From Amphiura filiformis (lineage: Eukaryota > Echinodermata > Ophiuroidea > Amphilepidida > Amphiuridae), in the NCBI RefSeq assembly GCF_039555335.1, contig NC_092640.1, positions 30,076,204 to 30,140,203 on the forward strand: 64,000 bases of DNA. The letters run 5' to 3'. Both the position numbers and the translations under genes were made by a program. Below, piece after piece: positions 11,251 to 23,208 of the stretch; positions within the stretch are counted from its first letter, which is position 1; each line of letters begins with the position of its first letter. A model generated the notes under the pieces. The model was not told the DNA's origin, searched no databases, and worked only from the letters and a program-made list of their open reading frames with translations.

Positions 11251-13803
11251 TTATTTATTACTCTAAAAACACAATGTTTTATAGTACTTTTTGAATTTTT
11301 TTGAGATTTTCTGTGTTGAAGTGAAATATTGCAGTTTGATATTCACCGATGTCCTTTTCTAAAACCCGCAAACTTGATGTTGATACTAGGCCTAGATGTG
11401 TTTCCTTTTTGTTATTCATTTTCTAAACTTTTTTTAAACTTTACGATGCTTTTCAGCCTGATACGCGCGAGCCTAGTCAATGCGAAGTAGGCCTAGGCCT
11501 GTCCTTTTTTTAAATGGAAAACGCATAGGTTTTATTTTGGTTATAAGAATAAATTGTTTTAATTCTTTCTAAATTTATTGTAATACGATAATAATATAAC
11601 ACCAGCATACTTAAGAACATCCATACTATTATAGGTGTTTCGTTTTTATAATCGGCCTACATTTTCTAAAAATGGGTTTTTTTTGCACGATGGCGCTTAT
11701 AGCGGCCCGTCGCGCGGGATAGGCCCAGCAAAGAAATTCAAGTAAATTTTAAAAAGATTCTTAATGTCTCATTACTTATAAACATGCATCACATTGGTTT
11801 GCCGTTTTTGTTATTATTGTAATTGTTTGATTTGTCCTTATTTTATTTTTAGCCTAAATTTGTATTTTTAATTAGGCCTATATTACTATCAAACATTAAA
11901 AAATTACGATCGCAATAAAAACACTTTGTAGGCATAGCCTACCGCATAAAAATAACATTTATTTTTTGTTAATATTTCAATTTGAGACTTTAATGCATAA
12001 GTTCAATAATACCTCATAGAGTTCTAGCATTATAATAAAGATGAAGAAAATTTCTAACTGCAAAAGAGTACATGAATTTTAAAAGATCATTATTTTAAGG
12101 CATATCAAGAAAATATGCATAAAAACTTCATAACTTTAGAACCAAGTATGCTAGACCTTTGGTGTTTTCAGTTTAAAATGATAGCCTATTGTACGTGTAA
12201 TGTATAATAATGATTACAGTAACACAATTTTCAAAATGCCTCCTTTGGCCCCATGAACCAGATCGTGTCACAATAAAGGTTTGAATTTGACAATTGTCAT
12301 GTCCGATTTTAATATAATTCATGTTTCTTTTTCATATTTTATTTTTACTTCCGCTTTCTTGCATGTCATACCATCTTTATTTCAACTTTATCCTTTAATA
12401 ATTCATACCCGGTAACCCAAGGAAATTTACTTTAATGTAGGCCTAGCTAGGCCTACTCCCAAATAGCACACGTTGGTTGGAATGAGTTTCTTTTTAGTCA
12501 TATTATCGGTCGGCACAACATTGAAAAATCAAAACTTTTTCGACTAAATATTCAATTGGATAATTTTAAACACCTAGGCCTAGGCCTAGGCCTATACATG
12601 TTTTTTTTTATAAGTCAACACTGTGGAAAGAACTGAACTGTAGTGTAGCCGAACCTTTACGGCATTGTGGACTTTGACCAAATTGGAAAGGTTTAAATTC
12701 GGAGGGTCGACATTTCTTGCATCATGGATCAGGCCCATAGATCAAGGACTCAACCTACAAAGTAAAGAGGGATGGACTTTATTGGAGGGATGAACGCATT
12801 GTTTAGGCCTGCTTCATTTGAGACTGAAGGGGCGAACTGGGACATCCCCCCCTGCCCAACACACACACACACGACTTACGGTGAAGGATATACTGTACAA
12901 TAAGGGGCAATTTGCAGTTGATGTTTTTGACAAAACCAAGATAACTTAACATACTTAACAATGTAGTTTGGAGGCCATGTCTTAATGAAAATGAAAACGT
13001 GCCTATTCATACAGAAGGGTAGTCCGATTCGAGCCCCCGCACCAAATTTATTGAGGGTCTGAGCGGGGGTCTGAGCCGCCAGCCCCCGGTTCATAAGCCT
13101 ATGTAATTTGGTTGACAGAATTGCACCACGAGAGTTTATTTTAAAAATTAACAGGTTTATTTGTTTAGTGCAAGTATATATTTTCTCCCGACGTTATACA
13201 TTGGGGACCGTGAAAGTGTTTTGTTTATAGGGCTATAAGAAGGAAATGGCTTCTAAATTTACGACCTTTCGTGATCATACAGTAGGCCTACATCATGCTA
13301 CAAAGAGCGTTTCAAAACGTCATCCCGGAACGTCACACGAAAAATGCTTTAAAACAATTAATTCATATCTATTCAAGTTTGTAAAAAGGTTATAAATGTA
13401 AAACATCTAGGCCTATAAAAATAAGACAAGCGTTCAAAACATTTACATGATTTATGAAAACCAAAAGCTTTTATCTTAATCATGTATCACGCATGGTAAT
13501 AATTATGGGAAAAGATATCCAAACAAGAAATAAAAAAAGGCACGAATTTGCGTTTTAGATTTAATTTCCTGTTTGAAATTGTCTTGCATCAAAAGCATTT
13601 GCTTTTATAGGCCTACCCAAACTCGAAAATTGACATTTTGACATCGGGTTTATAGGCCTAGATGGTCGATCACAGACATCAACATTTTTGACATCGAGTT
13701 TTAACCGTAGATGGTTGACTAGGAATAGAGTAGGCCTTACATTTGAAATAATATTCGAAAACGTTTTAATCGTAGGCCTATTAAACAAAAATAAATGCTT
13801 TAC
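11251..13803. other. AT-rich region dense in TAGGCCTA motifs
   Basis: No gene seen. AGGCCTA / TAGGCCTA words occur repeatedly (near 11393, 11490, 12438, 12580 as a direct run of AGGCCT, 13285, 13416, 13612, 13655, 13770). The inverted word pair at 11138 and 14535 hints that this whole 3.4-kb block could lie inside one large old insertion, but no coding sequence supports a named transposon. Confidence 0.4.
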
Positions 13804-14423
13804 GCTGTCCATGCTGTTAAAATATGAATATTTCGTTATTCTAAATATTGAGGATTAAGCCTACTTTACTTTAAACAAACAAGGTTTAAAATTGGGTTTT
13901 TTTTTAAAGGATATATTCATGGGTTTAAGTAGGCCTATCCCCAATCATGTTTTTCAGTGTTTTCTTTTCTTGTAAACGAGAGCCTAAAGTATTGTTCCAA
14001 GCGCCTCGGATCGGGTTCGGAAAAGTTTGAAAATAAGGGTTTAATGCCCATTATTTTGTGTGGGAATAGGCCTAACACTCTGAACATTCACAGAGGTAGG
14101 CCTAAACCATAACTGTCGAAATTAACTTTAAAAAGGAGGCAGAAAGAAAACCTTTCCGCTGTCCATGCTGTTAAAATATGTATTGAATACTAGTATTTCG
14201 TTATTCTAAATATTGAGAATTAGGCCTACTTAAAACAAACAAGGTTTAAAAATTGGTTTTTTTTAAAGGATATGCATATGAGGGTCTAAGTAGGCCTATC
14301 CTCAATCATATTTTTTTAATCAAGTCTATTATAGGCCTACTTACAACAAAGCTTAAAGACCTGAAAGTGTTTTCTTTTTTGTAAACGAGAGCCTAAAGTA
14401 TTTTCCCAAGCGCCTCGGAAAGC
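13804..14423. repeat. Direct duplication, about 350-bp period
   Basis: The segment at 13804-14018 (GCTGTCCATGCTGTTAAAAT through AAACGAGAGCCTAAAGTATT to CAAGCGCCTCGGA) recurs at 14157-14423 in the same order and orientation with substitutions and indels. A local tandem duplication. Confidence 0.8.
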
Positions 14424-14549
14424 CGGTCGATGGTTAACATCGTCGACGCGTCATGGATGTCGACTTTTACCCATGGTGCTCTGCGCGAAGTAGTTCAGCC
14501 AGGCGTGATCGTAGGTGGCGCGCTGTATTTGGAATCGCGTCAATTATAG

Positions 14550-15016
14550 TATAGACCTTTTTCTCAGACGTCACCAATCAATCGATATTGGGGTCCAGCA
14601 TTCGAGTCATCAGCACCCAAACGCAAATACCGCGCCGGCGCGCGCGATCAACTTTGCGCCACGCTAGGCGTCCTGCGCGGAATTGCCAGCTCGCAGTACG
14701 CGTTTAGTTCGCCACGGTGTAAAAAGTAAACAAAATTGTGAAACAAAACAAAGATTGAATTTTAAATAGCATCGCGGTTTTTCCGTATCTTTTGTGTTTT
14801 ATGGCATCAAATCAAACTGGAACAAAGGTAACTAGTATACAGTTCCTGTTTAAACAATTATTTTATGGAAGCTAAAGTGAAATATGACAAAACAGAGGAG
14901 AAAATACACAGTATTTGGTGTTTTTACATCGTGGACACGTGAGAAACGCACATGTTGTTTGTTTACATCTCAGACCCCAATATCGATTAGGTGACGTCAT
15001 CAGAAAAAGGTCTATA
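14550..15016. mobile_element. TA-flanked TIR element
   Basis: Long inverted ends of about 45 bases: TATAGACCTTTTTCTCAGAC on the left, its complement ending GAAAAAGGTCTATA on the right, with ATCGATATTGGGGTC mirrored as GACCCCAATATCGAT. TA dinucleotides at both borders suggest a Tc1/mariner-type target. No transposase frame. Confidence 0.7.
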
Positions 15017-15701
15017 GATGTTGACGCAAGCTTTCGTGCGGGAAACATAAAAACATACTCGTCAGTCGTGGCCTTTTTATGAGATTTGATACGGCGCTGA
15101 AGTCTATAGCTATTCCAAAATCAGTTCCAGACCCAGATTCCAGACGCAAATTTGTATGTTGTTACATGGAATTCAAAGTAATTTTATCATCAAGTGACCC
15201 ACATAGAGGAATACGACATCTATCGTGAGCCAATCTGCATTCTGTTGCCTGCAAAAGTCGACGATCAGTCTCTAAGTAGCGTGACTAAATATTAATTTCA
15301 TGATAAGCTTAAAACGCACTGAAAACGCTAAATTGCAGTCACAAAATATATAATATTAGTAAATCACAAAAGCAAATGGTAACATAGGTATGTGAAAAAG
15401 AACTGCAATATAACAATAACAAACTATGTGCCCAAAGAGTTGTCTTTGGCATGTCGCTTTTTTGAAATATCACCAAAAATATCAATTTTTGGAAAAACGC
15501 CCCAAAATTTAAAACAAACACGAACCTTCCAAAATAAATACAAATTCGCACTCGGCGGCCCAGTGACTACCTGCCGCTGTGATTTGGGATGACTCGTTGC
15601 TTCCAGATATCTGTACTTCAAGTTTGCCCATACCCCATGCCTTAAGTTTTCCATTCTGTTTTTGCTTTTCTTTACCTCTAATTTCTTTTTCTTCTTTCGT
15701 T

Positions 15702-15850
<149 letters not shown>

Positions 15851-15942
15851 TTTCGTTCTTTCTCTCCCGCTCTTACCTCATCCTTTTGTTTTCTGTCTTT
15901 TCAATTAATCACTGCACTTTTATCTCTTCTCATATCTGTTAG

Positions 15943-16118
15943 CTGGCCAAGATGCCTGTCGAAGTGTCCTGTGTGAGTGTGATTCAGGGTTTGCAGTCTA
16001 CATAGCTGACGTCTGGGATGACAACTTTCCTTGGGGTACTCACAGATCCAGGATCTGTACGAGCGATAAATGTAATAAAGAAATAATCATATTTAGGGTC
16101 ACCTTGCAACTTTGGTAA
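15943..16118 (+). CDS. Orphan Cys-rich terminal exon (sPLA2-like or EGF-like)
   Basis: A pyrimidine-rich stretch and TAG acceptor at 15940-15942 open a frame of 58 full codons starting with two leftover bases. The peptide runs GQDACRSVLCECDSGFAVYI and later has RSRICTSDKC before a TAA at 16116. AATAAA words follow within a few bases of the stop. The spacing C-x4-C-x-C-D matches the C-terminal catalytic-Asp segment of secreted phospholipase A2, but the last Cys of that signature is Tyr here. The same residues also fit half of an EGF-like domain (C-x-C-x2-G-F). No partner exon carrying the PLA2 His-Asp motif (CCxxHDxC) was found in the window, so the rest of the gene is outside it or this is a stranded exon. 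The missing Cys and lack of partners keep confidence low. Confidence 0.35.
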
Positions 16119-16175
16119 AATAAAATCAACTTCGTGTTCTGTTCTTATAACAATGTAACGACGGCCCGTGTAATA

Positions 16176-17145
16176 GACTGGTTCTATTTTGGAAAAATCG
16201 CGCTGCTAGCGGCAAGTTTGCCTAAAAGTTGGCAACCAGCTTATTTTTGTTAATGCTGAACTCGAATCTGTTAATGTTGTCTGCCAAGCAAAATTTTGAG
16301 ACCGTGACCCACAAAAAGACCCCCAAATGACCCCATAGGATCGTAGGGGCAAAAATTAATTTTTATTCCAATAACACTTTCAAACATGTCAAATTATGCG
16401 CATGGCCCCGCTGATCCCAGAAATGTAATGTTTGTGCGTGTACGACCTATCGTTAAGAAGTTATGGGGGCACAAAAGGTCACAGGGCGATTTGCTTGTTG
16501 TATATGGGTCAAAAGTCAAAGTTGCTCCAATTTTCGTAAATGTTGAGGCAAATTGTTCGCATAGCTTAGAGGTTCAGAAAAAGAATAGTTTGCACTATCT
16601 GCGATGTCTAGTTACCATGTTACACCACAAAGAGTCAAAATATATGTAGGATTCCATAGGATTCAATGGAATTTGTATTTATTTATCATCAATCTTCTGA
16701 ACTTGACATAGCAGATAGTAAAAACTATTTTTTCCTGAATCCCTTGAACTTGAGGATCAGATTGCATCCGGTTTTAAGAAAATCGGAGCAACTTTAATTT
16801 TCACCCCTGTATAGCATGCAAACATTATTGTCGAGCATCATTAACTTGGTAACTATATGCCCTGCATGCAAATATGTTACATTTTTGTAATCCTTAGACC
16901 CAGACGAATAATTTGACATGTTTTTTTAGTGAATTTGGAGCATGGTTATTTTTTGCCCCCATGACATGTATGAGCATGTAGGGGGTTTGGGGTCTTTTTT
17001 TGAGGGTCACTGGGTTCCAATATAGCTTGGCAGACAAAATTGTTGAATTCAGCATACCCAAATTAACCAAAATAATTTGATTGCCAACTTTTACGCGAAC
17101 TTGCCGCTAGATGCTTAAATAAACAGTTCCAAAATAGAACCAGTC
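16176..17145. mobile_element. TA-flanked TIR element, 970 bp
   Basis: Inverted ends GACTGGTTCTATTTTGGAA and TTCCAAAATAGAACCAGTC are each bordered by TA. Subterminal sequence is also mirrored (GCCGCTAG / CTAGCGGC region, and paired blocks of TTTTGGGGGTC-type words). Two chance frames inside, none resembling a transposase, so a non-autonomous mariner-like or foldback element. Confidence 0.75.
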
Positions 17146-19745
17146 TATATATAATACAAATGTTGAAATAATTTGGTCAATGTTTGAAGGAAAAAAGCAC
17201 GAGGCATGAGTTTTTGTACAAGCCTGATTGTTTTATTATTTAAAAAAATCATAAACTGGTATTGTTTTAATACCAATACTAATCTAATTGACATTAATAG
17301 CAAATAAATAAATAGCTTAAAATTTGCGTTATATACAGCTCAACTTACCGTACTTTGCCTAACCAGACAGTCCATGCCAAAATTGTTACTACACCTTTAC
17401 ATTTCATCGAATCTCTTTTTGATGTCTGTCATTTTGAACATCACACTTGAAAGATGTATGCTATGTAGAAACTTTATTTTGCAATTTAATAATTTGCATA
17501 TTATTAGCATATTTGCAAGAAAAAACATGAAAATCAATAAATACCTATATTTTTCACAATTTCAATATTTTATTAGAATGTAGGCCGTTTGTTATGACTT
17601 GATGAATGAAGTTGTTAAAACAGATTTTGATATTTTTGCTTATTTTTCCTTTTTTGCCCCAAAATGTGTAAAAATCAACATTTTTGGATGACCTATATTT
17701 TCTTTGAATATTTATCAAATTTCTTAATTTAGGTATAATACAGTGCAGAAAAAGATGTCAAAAAAATCTGTTAAAACAGATTTCCAATAAATTGTTCCAT
17801 TTTCCATTTTGGGTTAAATACTCAATTTTCATGCGCGGGATATTTGAAACATAAAATGAAAACATGTCCATTGCACTTTTTCCTCGAGATGTACTATAAT
17901 ATCAAGGTTACGGATATATTATAATCCTTCTTATCTTCACTGATCCATCAGATACCTATTGTTATGAATGATCAATGAAAAGGTTCAGAACTGGGCTACT
18001 AATGGTCTGTCAAGTATCTATAGTTATTTTCATGACTGTGTCAACTCAAAAATCATGCAAGGTCGAATGTAGGAAAAGTATGATCAGTTGAGCTGTATTG
18101 TGAGTGGATGTGTGTGTAGTGTAGGGTGGGGGTGTGTGCTTGGGGTGAGGCTGTAGAGCGTCAAGCCCTTATTGTTTTGTTTTTTAAATTTAAATGTTAA
18201 ATTTAGACTTTGGGATTAAGCTATACGTATAATCTGGCGAACAACCTTTAATCAAACATAATAATAGTTTTATGGAATCGGGATTATAGAATACAATGAA
18301 AAGGTAATTGAAAAAAGTTATTAACTTTGCATATTGAAATCATTCTTCTCAGCTATATCAAATTGCAATAAGGGAGTGTTCATGTAGGCCTATACTTTGG
18401 TACTAAAAATGGTGGATTTTTTACCCCCCTTTTTAAGACCTTTTTTGACCCCCTATTTTTGTTATGGCGCTATTTCCTTTTACGTTTTCCTCATTTAAAT
18501 ATATCGCTCCGCGGCTTCCTCTCCTCGAATTCCCTCGTCTATTATCCTGGGTAGTCGATAGTCAGCCGCTGTGGGATCAAGACGTAAGCATATTCAATCA
18601 TCTATATTATGTTGTGATCACTTTGTTGATACGGAATTAAAGTTTATTTGTGAAGTTATATTTTGCTCTCTGTATATTTCTGTTCGAGTCTTTCCCCGTC
18701 TCACTGGAAGATCCATTGGCCAGTATCTGGTTTAATTTCTATTAACCCAATTACTGGCGAGTGGATTTTCATATCAGTTCTGAGTCATATCATTTTCATA
18801 TTTTCCACCCCCGCCAAAGTATTTATGAACACTCCACCGATAATTACCTTTCATATCTTTCTGGAATATTATGCTACATTCTACAATCCAGGAAAAAAAG
18901 GTTGGCACACTTTGCCTGTCTTTTGGTATATCTCTGTCCCGCTCCATTAGCACCGCGGATTTCTGCAAAAATTTGCAGCTTTTGAGAAAATTGACAAATT
19001 TAATTTTCCATATTATTTTTTTTTTCGTTCACTACGATTTCAACTGCATATTTATGTTAGTTATTCTAAACACACAAAACTAGTAACGGTTTTCTCAAAT
19101 TTTAGATTGTTTTTCTTCGTTTTAACAATATGGGTAAAAAAATAGGCAATTTGACTTTTCTTTTTCAATTTTTACCAAAATGTTGGTTATTTTAAGGTAT
19201 AAAAATAGTGTAAGGTCCTAATTCTAAAATTTGATAAAAGCAGTCACTAGTTTTTCATCTCAAAATGAGTTTCTGCCAAAAAGATTGGGACCCAAGATGG
19301 GCGTATCCGTTTTGCGGAGTCTTTATAGTTCAGTTATTGAAATATCACTTGCCATTTTTGTTTAAATAAATTGTATCTTCCAAAATATTATACTACTCGG
19401 TGTGATCTGAGGGTAGGGGCGTATAGCAAGAGCCTCGGGGCCCATGGACAGGGAACAGTGCGGGCCCTTTTAACATCTCCTTTATCAGCTCTTTTCCCCC
19501 TTATTTTATTTTCGCTTTTGCTCGGGGCCCCTGGACCCTCGGGGCCCATGGACTTCGTCCACCCTGTCCACCCACTAGCCGCTTCTGTCTGAAGGAACAA
19601 AAAAAAATCAAGTTACCCCCAGTTGCTAATTCGTAGCACGTTTTATTTATGAACATTTTTATTCGTAAAGTGCCGTATCTATACAGCGCACAAAAGGTAT
19701 CTCTAGACTTAAAACAAAGGAATTTTTTAAGACACTAAAACTACG
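17146..19745. other. Non-genic, nothing firmly recognised
   Basis: AT-rich sequence with several chance frames. 19410-19590 is rich in GGGGCCC words resembling the interior of hAT-like elements with CAGGGGCG ends. No exon is supported by paired splice sites. Confidence 0.35.
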
Positions 19746-20350
19746 CCCCTGATTATTCCAGTTAAAGAAACAATTATTATGGACGGAATTAAATCAGTTG
19801 TAATCGGAGCAGGAATTGCAAGTTTTTGCCGCAGGTAGAAAAACCATGGTTTTGACCAGGTTTTTCCACTAATTGGCAAAAACAGTTTTTGTATAGGCAA
19901 AAATGGCAAACACCAAAAGAGTGATAAATAGTTCACTTTTTTTTTTTTCAAAACAAATTATTAAGTAACACAAATTATTTCCTTAGTATAATAAATCCAG
20001 ATTTTGTATTACAAGTAACATAAAGGCATGGGTTGTCATTGCTCACTACTGTACTGTACGTCATATCAAATTATTTAAAATGCTTTCAAAGAGGACTTGA
20101 TGAGACAAAAAATATGTTGAATAATTCATTAAAAGTTGTGTGTTTCTGTTTATGAGCTTTATTGACTGACTATAAATAATGAGTTTTTGCCAGTTTTTTA
20201 CCATTTTGCCGGTTTAAACCAGGCAAAAGCAACAACTGGGTTTTGACATGCAGTTTTTGCCACTTTGTTGGCAAAATTATGTTTTTGTCGACAAAAACCG
20301 AACCCTGAATCGGAAAAGAAAGTAAAAATACAATAAAACGTCGCAACTCT
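19746..20350. repeat. Left end of duplicated gene-family unit (copy A)
   Basis: AAAGAAACAATTATTATGGA then CGGAATTAAATCAG near 19762, resuming after an insertion with GAAAGTAAAAATACAATAAA then ACGTCGCAACTC near 20316, matches blocks before copy B (35304-35321 plus 35455-35520) and copy C (about 60165-60245). This marks how far the segmental duplication extends 5' of the genes. Confidence 0.65.
19810..20307. mobile_element. hAT-like non-autonomous element, 498 bp
   Basis: Begins CAGG and ends CCTG, flanked by an 8-base duplication matching at 7 of 8 positions (AATCGGAG at 19802-19809, AATCGGAA at 20308-20315), the target-site length of hAT elements. Interior repeats GTTTTTGCC words in both orientations. 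The homologous blocks of copies B and C lack it, so it inserted after duplication. Confidence 0.65.
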
Positions 20351-20545
20351 ATACACTCAGAACGCTAACACTCTATATTGCTATGCATAATCGTGCTAGT
20401 CCAATAAACTCGGGCCAATAAATTTCCGTAACAATTGTGCAAATCTTGTTAAATTTGCTGTATTTGGCAGAGATAGAGCACCTGTAGTGGTGATCATTAT
20501 AGGATATGAAAGCATTTCAACAGCACCTTTATTTGTTCGGAAATG

Positions 20546-21170
20546 GTCATTGAACATTTACACAGAGGTCAAGTTCAAAATTGTTCGGACTTGGTTAAAA
20601 ACACAAGCAATGTGTTTCTCTAGTCATAAGGACCCAAGTATAGTTTGACATACAATGTACGGAGTTATGAGCAAAAAGGTAACATTGTGACGTCTCAGGT
20701 CTAATTTTGGCACCAGATGGAGTAAAATTGAAAAAATGCTCCGATTTTGTTGAAAATGGTCCCAAATTATTGGTCTTTCCATGATAAATCAGAAAATAAT
20801 AGTTTGTGCTATGTGGGATATGTTTCGTTACCTCAGTATACGTCAAAATCGACAATACCCATTGTGTCGCTTTGAGTTCTATTGAATCAAGACAATTTGA
20901 CCTTGACAAATTGTTGCGTTACATGGGTAAGAAAGCACCAAAGATAACTATTATTTTTCTGATTACGTTCAACATGTCAGACAAATAAATTGAGACCAGT
21001 TTCATCAAAATCAGAACAAGTTTCATTTTCGCTCATAACTCCATAACCGTACATCATAGGTCAAAGTATATATTTTTTCTGAATCCTTATTACCAGAGGA
21101 TCACGATGGTGTGCGTTTTGAACAGGTCTGATTAATTTTGAACTTGACCCTCTGTGCAAAGTTCAATGAC
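20546..21170. mobile_element. Inverted-repeat element, 625 bp
   Basis: GTCATTGAACATTTACACAG then AGGTCAAGTTCAAAATT on the left pairs with AATTTTGAACTTGACCCTC then TGTGCAAAGTTCAATGAC on the right. The overlapping 60-104-codon frames inside are not genes. It separates the two halves of copy A's 5' duplicated block. Confidence 0.65.
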
Positions 21171-21868
21171 TTTTTTCTACTTATAATGAGGGTACTGTTA
21201 AAATTGCCTCCATAGCCTAGATTAATTATCACTGTACAATTCTGGGAAATATGGCGACTTTAACATGATTTGCACGATTGTAGTGCGTATAAACTGAAAT
21301 CTGTTGCACTATGCTGGAAGTCGATCGCTACATGTTGAAATCAACACATTTCAAACTAATATAAATTTAGTTCGCTACAGAAAAAATTTTCCCAACTCTT
21401 TAGGGCACATTGTGTGGGTCTATAGTTTTGTCCGAATTTCCGTTTTGATTTCACCATTTTTCACTTCAAACGGCCAAAATGTCCAACTCAGTTAACTTTA
21501 TTTTTAATACAACCAGGAGAAATAATCGATATTTCTATTCTGACATGCAGTATGATGTGCTTTAGAAAGTTGGAAAAATCTCTCTTAAACGAACTATATA
21601 TATTACTTTGAAAAGCGTTAAAGTTGACCCAAAAAAAGCTCACGGGCGAAGTTGAAGCCTGTCAAAATCGAAAATATTACACTGGAAGACTAAATTGCAC
21701 TAAGTTTAACACCAGGATTTAAAAAAAATATATCAAGCATTATCATGGTTTGCTTCTGATATTTGCTGAAACAAAATGAAAATTGTTGCTTTTCATTTGA
21801 CCAAGATTGAATTTATTTTAACGTGAAAAGGTGAAAGGCACAATTTTGCTCATTTCATGCCTAATTAA

Positions 21869-22518
21869 GGGAAGGGGTATGAACGTTTGGACAGTATTTA
21901 TTGTGGGACATTAGAGCACATCAGACATATCCAATTGCATTCTGAATATGAAGAATGTCCTTCTGATATCAAATAATTTTGATTTTTGAAATTCGCAATG
22001 TAATACACATTTTATGGCAAATCATTAAAATTGATATTTTTGATATTTAACAGTACTTGAAGTAAACTTTATAAATCTGATGATTTATACTTAAAGTGTA
22101 TGTAGGTGGGATGAAAAGCCGACGATCAATTGAAAATTTTGACCTTTCGTATTTTCCCAAAACACCAAAAAAAAAAAAAAAAAAAAGGTCTTTTTGGGAA
22201 AAAATCCATATCTTCAATATAAAAGGTCAAAATTTTCAATTGATCGTCGGCTTTTCCTCCCAGCTACATACACTTTAAGAATATGTCATTAGATTTATAA
22301 AATTTATTTCGAGGACTGTTATATATCAAAATTTGAAAATATCAAATTTTAATAATTTGTCATAAAATTTGTATTATATCGTGAATTTCATAAAATGAAA
22401 AATATTTGATATCAGAAAGACATGCTTCGTATTCAGAATGCAATTCGATACGTCTGAGGTGCTCTCATGTCCCACAAAAAATACTGTCGAAACGCCATAA
22501 ACGCTCATTCTAGATCCC
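21869..22518. mobile_element. TTAA-flanked foldback element, family 2 (copy 1)
   Basis: TTAA borders at 21865-21868 and 22519-22522. The whole 650 bases fold on themselves: GATCAATTGAAAATTTTGAC near 22125 pairs with GTCAAAATTTTCAATTGATC near 22226, and arms continue outward to GGGAAGGGGTATGAACGTTT and the complement of GGGATCTAGAATGAGCGTTT. TTAA targets are typical of piggyBac and Kolobok groups. Another full copy is at 35987-36648 and a half copy at 26900-27115. Confidence 0.85.
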
Positions 22519-22573
22519 TTAAATGACTGAGTGAGCCTTTAACAACAATGGCCAACGAGTGACTAGTGTTTTG

Positions 22574-22850
22574 AGTGCATGTACCTATTCTGTTTTTGTG
22601 TTTATATTTATGATTGACCTTGTACAAGTTCATATGAATTGAAAATAAAGGTATATTCAAGCAATCTATTACGAGATTCCATTTATCATGCAGCATGTTC
22701 AGTTAAGTGTGACGAGCGGTGTTGCCGAATGAATTAGATCGTGTGATCTATCGGAAAATATCAAAATGTAACCGATTGGATGGCCAAAAATCGCTCACCA
22801 CAAGCGACGTGGATTATGAAGCTAACTATAAGAATAAGGGAATACGTATT
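22574..22850 (+). promoter_or_regulatory. Conserved 5' block of copy A
   Basis: This block matches the sequences before copies B (35521-35795) and C (60244-60492). The best-conserved core, 22789-22830, reads AATCGCTC.CCACAAGCGAC and then TGGATTATGAAG, with TCGCT and AGCGA able to pair. An upstream AATTGAAAATAAAGGTAT word is shared too. Conservation amid heavily rearranged flanks suggests promoter or 5' UTR function; no TATA box is clear. The coding ATG follows about 330 bases downstream. Confidence 0.55.
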
Positions 22851-23163
22851 GTTGATGTTCTATAGAAATTGGTGTTTATATTTTGGTAAATAAACACTAC
22901 AAATAGTATACCCGCTGCTTTATTATGAGATAGGCCTAATATATGCATCAAATTTTCAAACTGAAATATCAAAAAAAGGCATAAATTTTGTTCTGCAATT
23001 TTAAACACACATATGTAGGGCATCTTCTTTTTGCAATTTCAGTTTTAAAATTTAATGTGCATAAATTTTGAGTTAGGACTATATCTTATAATAATTATGC
23101 CTAATTAGAGGCCAATTTTTGTGATGTGTTTGTTATGAATATATCGTATATGGCTACATGATT

Positions 23164-23208
23164 ATGAGTGCCGTGGCATGGAGAATGTGGTTATCTTTCG
23201 TGCTAATA
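23164..23208 (+). CDS. Copy A exon 1 (signal peptide start)
   Basis: Encodes MSAVAWRMWLSFVLI, donor ATA|GTAAGT, phase 0. The ATG equivalent (ATGAGTGCC) is shared by copies B and C; an in-frame ATG two codons upstream (23158) is not conserved, so 23164 is preferred. Confidence 0.75.

Noticed and set aside
16386..16649. 87-codon ORF as transposase
   Set aside because: No catalytic motif; it lies within a non-autonomous TIR element.
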